Part shown: in pieces, positions 24,244-31,799 of the stretch | How the letters are laid out: every line of letters begins with the position of its first letter | How positions within the stretch are numbered: position 1 is the stretch's first letter | Notes under the pieces: generated by a model | Database searches by the model: none | What the model saw: the letters and a program-made list of their open reading frames with translations, nothing else | Told to the model about the DNA's origin: nothing | Made by a program: the position numbers and the translations under genes | Origin: JANNXQ01 sp031425095 | Lineage (GTDB): Bacteria > Verrucomicrobiota > Verrucomicrobiia > Chthoniobacterales > Chthoniobacteraceae | Length of the DNA stretch: 41,336 nt | NCBI GenBank assembly: GCA_031425095.1 | Contig: JANPIS010000030.1 | Coordinates: forward strand, 1-41,336 | Direction: 5' to 3'

Positions 24244-25229
24244 AGCGCATCGACGGCGCGGAGCACGGTGGCGGTCGGGATGCGCTCCATCGGCGCGCCT
24301 TTCATCCGCGGCTCGAAGGTCGAGAGCGGCGTGGCAGGAAGTGCGGCTGAAATGACGACGGCACGCTCGTGTCGCGGGCGCCAGTGGAAGGGATTCGTCG
24401 GGCCGAAGAGGGCGATCTGCGGACGGCGGAAAGCGGCGGCAAAATGCACTGCGGCGGTGTCGCAACTGATCACGAGGCGGGCGCGCGCGAGCACTGCGGC
24501 GAAGCCCGCGAGGGAGAGTCGCCCGCTGAGGTCGGTGACGGGGATGCCGTGCGGTAGCGCGGCGCGGATGGCAGCGAGGTGCTCCTGCTCGCTGCGATCG
24601 TTGCCGCCGGTGAAGACGATGCCCGGTGCGTGGGTGTGGTGGAGGTGGGTGGCGACTTCGGCCCAGCGTTCGGGGAGCCAGTATTTTTCCGGGCGCGCGC
24701 TGCCGGGATGCAGGACGACGAAGTCGCCTGGAGGAAGGAGCTTGGTGGCTTCGTGATCTGCGGTGGCCGGGATGGCGAGAGTGGCTTCGTCTGCGAGCGC
24801 CGGGGAATCCATGGCTACGGCTCGCAACAGGTGAGCGTAGTGGTCCGCGGTGTGAAATTCGCGCACCGGCGAGTCGATGAAGCGATGGTAGGCGAGTGCG
24901 CGAGCGCGGTTTTTCTTCACCCACTCGAAGGTCGCACGCAGCGGGGCGCGGGTGAGCGCGGACGCCGCGGCGGTGCGGTCGGTGCCCGTGAAATCGAGCA
25001 CCGCATCGAAGCCGCCGGTGAGTGCCTGCTGCCATGGCGTCCAACCGCGGGCGGGGCCGAAGACGATGCCGCTGTCGATCGCGGGGATCATCTCCAGCAA
25101 CGGGGCGCAGCTCGCGTGGACGGCAAGGGTGATGCGCGCTTCGGGTGAGGCCGCGCGCAGCGCGGCGAGGGCGGGCGCAGTGAGGATCGCGTCGCCGATG
25201 CGCTTGAGCTGGAGGGCGAGGATCTTCAT
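24216..25229 (-). CDS. Glycosyltransferase family 9 (LPS heptosyltransferase-like)
   Basis: A 337-residue GT-B enzyme of the heptosyltransferase family, expected to transfer ADP-heptose or a similar sugar to the LPS inner core at the cytoplasmic face of the inner membrane. Family landmarks are the N-terminal MKILALQLKRIGDAILTAPA, the central VVLHPGSARPEKYWLPERWA (substrate and donor binding), and VISCDTAAVHFAAAFRRPQI followed by ALFGPTNPFHW near the C-terminus. Length is normal for WaaC/WaaF/RfaF-type proteins; the exact acceptor cannot be determined. It is the last gene of a minus-strand group with a GT4 enzyme (25-base gap) and a methyltransferase, which supports a role in one polysaccharide or LPS core pathway. 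Confidence 0.88.
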   Translation of the reverse strand: MKILALQLKRIGDAILTAPALAALRAASPEARITLAVHASCAPLLEMIPAIDSGIVFGPARGWTPWQQALTGGFDAVLDFTGTDRTAAASALTRAPLRATFEWVKKNRARALAYHRFIDSPVREFHTADHYAHLLRAVAMDSPALADEATLAIPATADHEATKLLPPGDFVVLHPGSARPEKYWLPERWAEVATHLHHTHAPGIVFTGGNDRSEQEHLAAIRAALPHGIPVTDLSGRLSLAGFAAVLARARLVISCDTAAVHFAAAFRRPQIALFGPTNPFHWRPRHERAVVISAALPATPLSTFEPRMKGAPMERIPTATVLRAVDALYPAVASIR

Positions 25230-25254
25230 TCCGGGGCCTGGAGCGGGTGCGCGC

Positions 25255-26430
25255 TCATCTCTTCGGCACGGTCCGGTAGGCCTCCAGCAGGCGCTCGCGG
25301 AAGTGCTCCCAGGTGAAATTCTCCACCACGCGCTTTCGGCCGGCGGCGCCGAGGCGGGTGGCCAGGTCGCGGTCGCGATACAGGCGCTGGATCGCAGTGG
25401 CGAGGGCGTCGGGATTGTCCGGTGGGACGATGAGTCCGTTCACTTCATGCTGCACCACGTCGCCACTCTCGCGTGTGGTGATCTGCGGCAGGCCGCACGC
25501 CGCCGCCTCGTAGGTGCACTTCGCGCTCCCTTCGCACTCACTGGGCAGGATGTGGACGGTGGCGGCGCGGTAGCAGTCCTCGACCCGCCGCACGAATCCT
25601 GCGAGACGCACGTTCTGGCCCGCGCAGCGATCCAGCCAAGGGCGGATTTCGTCGTGCATCGACCCGACTAGCACGAGCTCCGCATCGCGCAGCGCGAGAT
25701 CCTGCCAGACCTCGAGGAGTCGATGCACGCCCTTGCGTTTGATGAGCGCGCCGACGAAGACGGCTGTGAATTTTTCCGGTGGCGCCGGCGCCGGGGTGAA
25801 GCGCGCGCAGTCCACTCCGCGTTGGTGCCGGAAGAGCTTCTCCGCCGGAACGCCCGCGGCGAGGAAGGTCTCCTCGGCTTTTTCGGATAACACGAGGATG
25901 CGGTCCGCAAGGTCGTACTCTTCGAGCACCTGCTGGCGCGAGATGAGCAGGCGATTCAGCCAGCTCTTGGGCCAGGGCGCGGCCGCGCGTTCGCGTTCGG
26001 ATTGGGTGTGGCGCAGCGGTTTGGCTTTACCCTTGTGGCGATGCCAGGTGCCGACCTCAAGGATCGATGGGATGCCGAGGCGCCGGGCGACGCGCAGACT
26101 GCGCACGCAATCCCCCGACCAACTGTGGAAGAGATCATAGCCGCCACGCTCCAGCTCCCGCGCGGCGATCCAGTCGAGGTAATGTTTTTTCGCGCCGTAG
26201 TAGCGGCGGCTGCCGAGCCCGGAGAGCAGTCGCACGGGATGCCAGCGCAGGCTGCGGATGAGCTGCGCGGGGATTTCGCGCTGGCGATTGTCATACGCGA
26301 TGGCGCGCCCGAGCGAGCGGCTGCCGCCAGCGAGCAGCGACTGCCGCGCGACTTCATCGAGACCGCTGCCGCCGATGCGCGCCGAAGTCGCGTAAAGCAG
26401 GCGCCGCGGGAGAGCGGGCTCGGCATTCAC
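25255..26430 (-). CDS. Glycosyltransferase family 4
   Basis: A GT-B retaining glycosyltransferase, 391 residues from a GTG at 26430. I prefer this start because its GTG overlaps the TGA of the upstream methyltransferase (GTGA), and the protein then begins with the expected first strand (RRLLYATSARIGGSG). A longer frame back to 26541 would overlap the neighbour by over 100 bases. The N-terminal half contains YDLFHSWSGDCVRSLRVARR and SILEVGTWHRHKG. The donor-binding half has TAVFVGALIKRKGVHRLLEV, AELVLVGSMHDEIRP and the family EX7E-like region SECEGSAKCTYEAAACGLP, followed by RESGDVVQHEVNGLIVPPDN. Donor and acceptor sugars are unknown. Surface glycan or LPS synthesis is inferred from the GT9 and methyltransferase neighbours. 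Confidence 0.87.
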   Translation of the reverse strand: MNAEPALPRRLLYATSARIGGSGLDEVARQSLLAGGSRSLGRAIAYDNRQREIPAQLIRSLRWHPVRLLSGLGSRRYYGAKKHYLDWIAARELERGGYDLFHSWSGDCVRSLRVARRLGIPSILEVGTWHRHKGKAKPLRHTQSERERAAAPWPKSWLNRLLISRQQVLEEYDLADRILVLSEKAEETFLAAGVPAEKLFRHQRGVDCARFTPAPAPPEKFTAVFVGALIKRKGVHRLLEVWQDLALRDAELVLVGSMHDEIRPWLDRCAGQNVRLAGFVRRVEDCYRAATVHILPSECEGSAKCTYEAAACGLPQITTRESGDVVQHEVNGLIVPPDNPDALATAIQRLYRDRDLATRLGAAGRKRVVENFTWEHFRERLLEAYRTVPKR

Positions 26431-27326
26431 GGTTTGCGAAAGAACTGCCAGGTGCCGAGGGCGCGGTGGCGCTTGAAGGGATTGTAGAGATTGCGGTTGA
26501 GCTGCCGGGCGGAGTGGAAGCCGGTCATGAGTGAATAGCACGTCCGCAGTGGGAGGCGGACGCTTTCGAGTCCCGCAGCGGCGGCGAGCGCGCGGAGCGC
26601 GCGAGCAGTGAAAAGATTGATGTGGCTGAGCGGGCTCAAGGCGTGGAATTCACGAAGGAAGACGTCGAGGGCATAATCGCCGGCCCGGAAGTGCGCGAGC
26701 TTGGCCTCGATCTTCCGATCCGCGGGCGTGCTGATTTTCAAATACCCGCCGGGCCGCAATTTGGCCGCGAGCACACGGAGCGTGCCGAGTGGATCGGGCA
26801 GATGCTCGAAGACCTGATCGGCATTGATGAAGTCGAAATATTCATCCTCCAGCATCGCGGGATCGGCGACGAAGCGGACGCCGGACTCCGCGGCGACGGT
26901 CTCCGCTCGCGGGTCCACGTCGCTCCCCCACGCCTCGGCGCCGTAGGCCCGCACCATCACGATCCAGTGGCCCTCACCCATGCCGTAGTCGAAGACGCGC
27001 GGGCGACCTTCCGGCTGGAGGAGCCGCACGAGCATGGCGTCCTCGGCCTTGTGCGCGAGGTCACTGAGGCTCAGCACGCGGACTTCCGTGCGTCTTTCCG
27101 CGATGCCCTGCCGGCGCTCGATCTCCTCGCTCTGCTCGAAGACCGCCCGCTGAAAGTAGAAGTCGATCTCCGGATTGTGCATCACCACGTAGCGCTGGCC
27201 GGCGAGCCGTCCCGACTGCTTGCGCCGAGTCGCCCAGGCGCCGAGGAGCCCGTCGTCGTAGGCGGCATTTGCTTTTTCGACGAGGGCATCGCTGCGGGTG
27301 ATGGGGCAGGCCATCCGGTCAAACAT
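26427..27326 (-). CDS. Class I SAM-dependent methyltransferase in a glycan gene cluster
   Basis: A 299-residue protein with a Methyltransf_11/12-type core. SAM-binding motif I is RVFDYGMGEGHW (about residues 110-121), followed by the acidic ribose-binding turn GSDVDPRAE (134-142), then motif IV-like FINADQVFEHLPDPLGTL and post-motif LRPGGYLKISTPAD. The first 90 residues contain YVVMHNPEIDFYFQRAVFEQ and no Cys cluster typical of zinc-type sugar methyltransferases. It probably methylates a sugar or lipid intermediate of the neighbouring glycosyltransferase pathway; the substrate is not deducible. It is the first gene of a minus-strand group and overlaps the next by 4 bases. The start could be the ATG at 27326 or the in-frame ATG at 27314. 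Neither has a Shine-Dalgarno sequence. Confidence 0.82.
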   Translation of the reverse strand: MFDRMACPITRSDALVEKANAAYDDGLLGAWATRRKQSGRLAGQRYVVMHNPEIDFYFQRAVFEQSEEIERRQGIAERRTEVRVLSLSDLAHKAEDAMLVRLLQPEGRPRVFDYGMGEGHWIVMVRAYGAEAWGSDVDPRAETVAAESGVRFVADPAMLEDEYFDFINADQVFEHLPDPLGTLRVLAAKLRPGGYLKISTPADRKIEAKLAHFRAGDYALDVFLREFHALSPLSHINLFTARALRALAAAAGLESVRLPLRTCYSLMTGFHSARQLNRNLYNPFKRHRALGTWQFFRKP

Positions 27327-27581
27327 GGAGCATATCTTAGGGGGAATTCGGCACGAAGGAAACGACTAGCGCACAGTCACGCGCAGCGCGGTTCATTCTT
27401 CCAGATGTTGCCTCAAAACTGATGCATCCAAAGTGGGCTGCGGTTGCGATGCACATCTCGTACTCAGTGCAACGACTCCGATACAAACCGATATTGGACA
27501 CCCTGTCGCAAAGTGCGAATATGGCCACAGCCACGGGCTGAGTCGGTGGTAAACGAATGGATCAAATCTAAGATAAAAGGG
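27327..27581. other. AT-richer divergent intergenic region between two glycosyltransferase groups
   Basis: About 255 bases separate the minus-strand methyltransferase and the plus-strand WaaG-like gene. The base composition is visibly less GC-rich than its surroundings, especially 27540-27590 (AATGGATCAAATCTAAGAT). It must contain both divergent promoters, but I could not fix clear -35/-10 pairs. No gene, tRNA or repeat is evident. Confidence 0.5.
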
Positions 27582-28682
27582 ATGAAATTTGGACTAGTGC
27601 GCAGGGGATATTCCGAAAGTGGCGGAGCGGAAGCGTTCCTCCGAAGGTTTGCGGCGGAACTGGCGATTCAAGGACATGAACTGGCCCTCTTCACGACGCG
27701 CGACTGGCCGAAATCGACGTGGCCACACGAGCTGTATCAGCTCTCTGGCTCCACCGACCCCGGCCGCTTTGCCAACTCCGTCCGGCGCGTGCGGGCGGCG
27801 GGAAAGTGCCATGTCCTTTTCAGCTTCGAGCGCTTGCACGCATGCGATTGCTATCGGGCGGGCGACGGCGTGCACAAGGCATGGCTGGAGCGGCGCGCTC
27901 CCTACGAGCCGTGGCTGAAATCGTGGCTGCGCAGTCTGAATGGCAAACACCGCGACACGCTGCGGCTCGAGCAGCAGCTCTTCGGACAAGGCACCGCAGA
28001 GTTGACGATCGCGAATTCGCACATGGTAAAGCAGGAGATCGTCGCGCAGTACGGCTACCCGGCGGACCGGATCCATGTCGTCCACAATGGCCTGCCGGCC
28101 AGTGCCCTCGAACTGCCGAGCGAACAGGTCAGGGCGGACACGCGCCGCGTGCTTGGCTTGCCGGCGACGACTTTCGTGCTGCTCTTTGCTGGCACGGGCT
28201 GGACGCGCAAGGGTCTGCGGTGGGCGATCGAGGCGCTCGACGTCGCGAACGTGAAGGACGCGGTGATCGTGGTCGCCGGACGTGGCAACCCCGATGGGCT
28301 TCCGGTGACGAACCGCGCGATCTTCCTCGGCGGGGTGCGTGATCTTCCGCGCTATCTCGCGGCGGCGGACGCATTCATCCTGCCCACGCTCTACGACCCG
28401 TTTTCCAACGCGTCGCTCGAGGCGCTCGCCGCGGGGCTGCCGGTGATCACGTCGGCGAACAATGGCTTTTCCGAGATCATCGAGCCGGGCGAAGACGGCG
28501 ACGTCGTGCCGCGGCCGGACGATGTCCCCGCGCTGGCCGCGGCGATCCGCCGCTGGAGCGATCCGGAGCTTCGTGCGGCTGTGCGACCCAGGCTTTTGGA
28601 GAAGGCGAAGCGCTACACGATCGAAGAAAATGTCCGGCAGACCCTGGAGGCGATCAAGGGACACGCCCGCAACGGGGAGTAA
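27582..28682 (+). CDS. WaaG/RfaG-like glycosyltransferase family 4
   Basis: A 366-residue GT-B enzyme, taking the ATG at 27582, where the family N-terminus MKFGLVRRGYSESGGAEAFL begins. In-frame codons upstream add only non-conserved sequence. The acceptor-side domain contains FSFERLHACDCYRAGDGVHK, which resembles the E. coli LPS core glucosyltransferase WaaG. The donor-side domain has FAGTGWTRKGLRWAIEALDV, DAVIVVAGRGNPDG and the EX7E-like DPFSNASLEALAAGLPVITS. The expected reaction is transfer of a hexose (UDP-glucose in WaaG) to the heptose of the LPS inner core at the inner membrane. This fits the heptosyltransferase-like gene 2.4 kb away on the other strand. The donor sugar is inferred from the family. 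Confidence 0.85.
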   Translation: MKFGLVRRGYSESGGAEAFLRRFAAELAIQGHELALFTTRDWPKSTWPHELYQLSGSTDPGRFANSVRRVRAAGKCHVLFSFERLHACDCYRAGDGVHKAWLERRAPYEPWLKSWLRSLNGKHRDTLRLEQQLFGQGTAELTIANSHMVKQEIVAQYGYPADRIHVVHNGLPASALELPSEQVRADTRRVLGLPATTFVLLFAGTGWTRKGLRWAIEALDVANVKDAVIVVAGRGNPDGLPVTNRAIFLGGVRDLPRYLAAADAFILPTLYDPFSNASLEALAAGLPVITSANNGFSEIIEPGEDGDVVPRPDDVPALAAAIRRWSDPELRAAVRPRLLEKAKRYTIEENVRQTLEAIKGHARNGE

Positions 28683-28763
28683 ACGCCCGTCCCGGCGCGG
28701 ACGCGGTGGGTGAATATTGAGCGGGGGCCGCCGTCGATTGTCGGAGCGTTCCCGATCATTCCG

Positions 28764-29891
28764 ATGCCCCGACTGTTGCTCCTCGTTTCCGCCGCGCTCC
28801 TCGTCCTCAAGACCCCCGCGCCCGCGCAGACCGATCCTGCGCGAGAACCTTCCGTCGTGGCGGTGTCGAAGGCGATGCCAGCCGTGGTGAATATCAACAC
28901 TGAGCGCGTGGTGAAGCGCACGGTGCGCGACCCCTACGACGACTTCTTCAATCAGTTCTTCGGGGGCCCGATGCGACGCCCGCGAACCGTTGCGCAGAAG
29001 GTCCAGAGCCTTGGGTCCGGCTTCATCGTCGATCGCAGCGGCTACATCGTTACGAATGAGCACGTCGTCGAACGCGCCGAAGATCTGAAGATTTCCGTGA
29101 CCACGACGGACGGCAAGACCTACGACGCACGTTACGTGGCAGGCTCGGCGGAGACGGACCTTGCGCTGATCAAGATCGAGAGCGCTGAGCCGCTGCCCTT
29201 CATCGACCTGGCCGACCTCTCGCCCAATTACCTCGGCCAGACCGTCCTCGTGCTGGGCAATCCGCTCGGCTACGGGAGCTCCGTGAGCCGCGGCATCCTG
29301 AGCGCGAAGAATCGCACCGTCGCGGTGAACGAGCTCGAATTCAAAGACCTGCTCCAGACCGACGCGGCGATCAATCCCGGCAACAGTGGCGGCCCGCTCG
29401 TCGATCTCGCGGGCAAGCTGATCGGCGTGAGTTCGGTGAAGATGGCGTTCACGCCTCAAGGGGTGCCGACGCAGGGGCTGGGTTTCGCGATTCCCGGAGA
29501 GTTGGTGCGCGATCGGGTGGCGGAGTTCAAGCGCATGGCCGCAAAGGCGAAGGACGCGCCGAAGGTGAGCGCATCGCTCGCCCGCAAACACTTCGGCCTG
29601 CAATTGCAGGATCTCACCCCTGAGCTCAGTGAGACCTTCGGCTACGAGCCCGGCGCGGGTGTGCTGATCGCCAATGTGGACGCGGGTTCGCCGGCGGCGG
29701 AGGTCGGCATGCAACGCGGCCACGCGATCCACCAGATCGGTCGGCATGAAGTGACGACGGTGCGGCAGATCGAGGAATTGCTCTCGGTCGTGAGCGCCGG
29801 CTCGCGGGTGGATTTCACGGTCGGGATTATCCGGCGCGCGCGTGGGCAGGCCGTTCGGCAGTTGCAGACCGTGACGCTTACCGCGCGCTGA
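28764..29891 (+). CDS. HtrA/DegP-type periplasmic serine protease with one PDZ domain
   Basis: 375 residues from the ATG at 28764, which gives a clean signal peptide (MPRLLLLVSAALLVLKTPAP then AQ). An in-frame upstream codon at 28710 would bury it. The trypsin-like domain carries the catalytic triad His100 (TNEHVV), Asp132 (ETDLALIKI) and Ser208 (AAINPGNSGGPLVD). The flexible LA-like loop is DDFFNQFFGGPMRRPRTVAQ. A single PDZ domain follows (LQLQDLTPELSETFGYEP...GAGVLIANVDAGSPAAEVGM). One PDZ domain resembles DegS-type proteases, but the cleavable signal suggests a soluble periplasmic enzyme. Its role is degradation or quality control of misfolded envelope proteins. It stands alone between the LPS-type gene and the ABC operon, 121 bases before the latter. 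Confidence 0.92.
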   Translation: MPRLLLLVSAALLVLKTPAPAQTDPAREPSVVAVSKAMPAVVNINTERVVKRTVRDPYDDFFNQFFGGPMRRPRTVAQKVQSLGSGFIVDRSGYIVTNEHVVERAEDLKISVTTTDGKTYDARYVAGSAETDLALIKIESAEPLPFIDLADLSPNYLGQTVLVLGNPLGYGSSVSRGILSAKNRTVAVNELEFKDLLQTDAAINPGNSGGPLVDLAGKLIGVSSVKMAFTPQGVPTQGLGFAIPGELVRDRVAEFKRMAAKAKDAPKVSASLARKHFGLQLQDLTPELSETFGYEPGAGVLIANVDAGSPAAEVGMQRGHAIHQIGRHEVTTVRQIEELLSVVSAGSRVDFTVGIIRRARGQAVRQLQTVTLTAR

Positions 29892-30012
29892 GGCTGGTGC
29901 TTGTCATTCGCGGAGGCGGGCGCTATTTGCACGATCCCCGGAGCTGACCCGCCCGGATCGACCGGTCCCGCGGGCCCGGCTCGCGGCCTCCGACTGCCAT
30001 CCCCTTCCACCC

Positions 30013-30945
30013 ATGATCAAAGTCGAAAATCTCACCAAACGCTACGGAGGGATACCCGCGATCCAGAACCTCAACTTTGAGGTCGCGAAAGGCGAGATCG
30101 TTGGATTCTTGGGACCGAACGGTGCGGGCAAGAGCACCACGATGAAGATCCTCACGAGCTACCTGCCGGCGACTTCTGGGCACGCGTCGATCGCCGGGTA
30201 CGACGTATTCTCGCAGTCCATCGACGCGCGCAGACGTCTCGGCTACCTGCCTGAAAACACCCCGCTCTACACGGACATGCGGGTGGGTGAGTACCTGCGC
30301 TACCGTGCCAAGCTCAAAGGTGTACCCTCTTCGAAAGTGCGGGAGCGGGTCGGTGACGTGCTCGAACTCTGCAGCTTGCGTGATCGGGAGCGCGCGATGA
30401 TCCGCGATCTCTCGAAAGGCTACCGCCAGCGCGTCGGCCTCGCCGATGCCCTCGTGCATGACCCGGAACTCCTGATCCTCGACGAACCGACAATCGGCCT
30501 CGACCCGAATCAAATCCGGCAGGTGCGGGAGCTGATCAAGAATCTCGGGGGAAAACGCACGGTGCTGATCTCGACGCACATCCTGCCCGAAGTCGAAATG
30601 ATGTGCTCCCGCGTGATCGTCATTCACAAAGGGCAGATCCGCGCATCCGACACCGCGGAGAACCTCCTGAAGAATCATCGCGCCCTCGGCGTCATGCGTC
30701 TCGAAGCCCGCGTCGCCGCAAGTGAAGGCGCCGAGGCACTCCAGCGCGTCCAGGGAGTGAAGGATGTAACGACCGAGGCGGGCGGTGACTGGTCCATCTT
30801 TCACCTCCGCCTCGATGCCAATGCCGATCCCGGCGAAGAGATCTGGAAGCTTGCCCGCGAGAAGAATTGGGACGTCCGCGAAATGACGCGGCGGCGCTCC
30901 ACGCTGGAAGATGTCTTCGTCGAGTTGACCCACTCGGATCTCTGA
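30013..30945 (+). CDS. ABC-2 type exporter ATP-binding subunit (GldA-like)
   Basis: A 310-residue ATPase. Walker A is GPNGAGKST (residues 34-42), the ABC signature LSKGYRQRVGLADAL, Walker B LLILDEPTIGLDP, and the switch His lies in LISTHILPEVEM. A C-terminal extension of about 90 residues (FHLRLDANADPGEEIWKLAR and RRRSTLEDVFVELT) is typical of the GldA/NatA/CcmA exporter group. It energises the permease encoded next. The four genes 30013-35367 run in the same direction with gaps of 77, 21 and 43 bases and form a Gld-type operon of the kind found in many non-gliding bacteria. The transported substrate is unknown. Confidence 0.92.
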   Translation: MIKVENLTKRYGGIPAIQNLNFEVAKGEIVGFLGPNGAGKSTTMKILTSYLPATSGHASIAGYDVFSQSIDARRRLGYLPENTPLYTDMRVGEYLRYRAKLKGVPSSKVRERVGDVLELCSLRDRERAMIRDLSKGYRQRVGLADALVHDPELLILDEPTIGLDPNQIRQVRELIKNLGGKRTVLISTHILPEVEMMCSRVIVIHKGQIRASDTAENLLKNHRALGVMRLEARVAASEGAEALQRVQGVKDVTTEAGGDWSIFHLRLDANADPGEEIWKLAREKNWDVREMTRRRSTLEDVFVELTHSDL

Positions 30946-31022
30946 CACCCTTCCTCCGCCTCTCAGTCTTCCTCGTCCGAGAGTAGCGGAAGAGCCAATC
31001 ACCTATCCATCTCCCTTCACCC

Positions 31023-31778
31023 ATGAATACCTTCCTGACTCTCCTCGGTCGCGAGATCAAGAGCTTCTTCTACAGCCCCATCGCTTATGTGGTGTTGTTC
31101 TATTTTCTCCTGCTCTCCGGGTTCAACTTTTACTTCCAGATCTCGATTTTGAACGGCTATCCGACCGAATATACGGTGGTGGAAGTGTTCTTCATGCCGG
31201 CGTTGTTTTGGTTCCCGTTCATCCTGAGCTTTCCGCTCATTACCATGCGGGTGTACTCGGAGGAGTTCCGCATGGGCACGCTGGAGACGCTGACGACCGC
31301 GCCGGTGACGGACATCCAGGTGATCATGGCGAAGTTCGCGGGTGTGGTTTTCTTCTACATCGTCCTCTGGACGCCGAGCCTCCTGTCTTTCGTCTGTTTC
31401 AAGTACCTGACCGGGCATGAAGCCGCGGCGGCCGCCGGGTCTTACTGGGGCACTTACCTGCTCCTTTTCCTCATGGGCCTTTTCTACATCTCCCTCGGCT
31501 GCCTCGCCTCTGCGATGACCAGGCACCAGATCAATGCCGCCGCGATCTCGTTCACCACCATCACGCTCCTGCTCTTCCTTGGTTTCCTCTCCGATGTCGT
31601 CGGCATCACCGATCCGACGCTCAAGGAAATGAACAGCTACATCTCAGCCGTGGAACACATGCGGGACTTTTCCAAGGGCATCATCGATTCACGACCCGTC
31701 GTTTGGTACCTTTCGATGACGGCACTCATGACCTTCCTCACCCTCCAGGTCTTCCAGTATCGGAAGTGGAAAGCCTGA
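31023..31778 (+). CDS. ABC-2 type permease subunit (GldF-like)
   Basis: A 251-residue integral membrane protein with six predicted membrane segments: IAYVVLFYFLLLSGFNFYF, MPALFWFPFILSFPLITM, AGVVFFYIVLWTPSLLSFVC, YLLLFLMGLFYISLGCLASA, ISFTTITLLLFLGFLSDVVG and MTALMTFLTLQVFQY. The loop after segment 2, RVYSEEFRMGTLETLTTAPV, is a conserved ABC-2 permease motif (E-E-x-x-x-G-T-L-E-x-L-x-x-x-P) that contacts the ATPase. Two copies, or a dimer with the GldG-like subunit, would form the pore. It is encoded between its ATPase and the GldG-like auxiliary protein. Confidence 0.92.
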   Translation: MNTFLTLLGREIKSFFYSPIAYVVLFYFLLLSGFNFYFQISILNGYPTEYTVVEVFFMPALFWFPFILSFPLITMRVYSEEFRMGTLETLTTAPVTDIQVIMAKFAGVVFFYIVLWTPSLLSFVCFKYLTGHEAAAAAGSYWGTYLLLFLMGLFYISLGCLASAMTRHQINAAAISFTTITLLLFLGFLSDVVGITDPTLKEMNSYISAVEHMRDFSKGIIDSRPVVWYLSMTALMTFLTLQVFQYRKWKA

Positions 31779-31799
31779 TCTGCTAACTGCCTGAACTCT

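Noticed and set aside
26431..26541. Extended N-terminus for the GT4 gene at 25255-26430
   Set aside because: The added 37 residues are Pro/Gln/Leu-rich without glycosyltransferase similarity and lie inside the methyltransferase gene. The GTG that overlaps the stop fits the family start better.
27344..27356. GAATTCGGCACGA, which resembles a well-known EcoRI cDNA-cloning adaptor and could signal vector contamination
   Set aside because: The match breaks off after 13 bases (adaptors continue GG; here AGG). The flanking sequence is ordinary genomic intergenic DNA and no vector sequence follows.
27594..29747. A 717-codon minus-strand open frame opposite the WaaG-like and HtrA genes
   Set aside because: The sequence is Arg/His/Asp-rich without recognisable motifs. 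The plus strand holds two proteins with intact family signatures.
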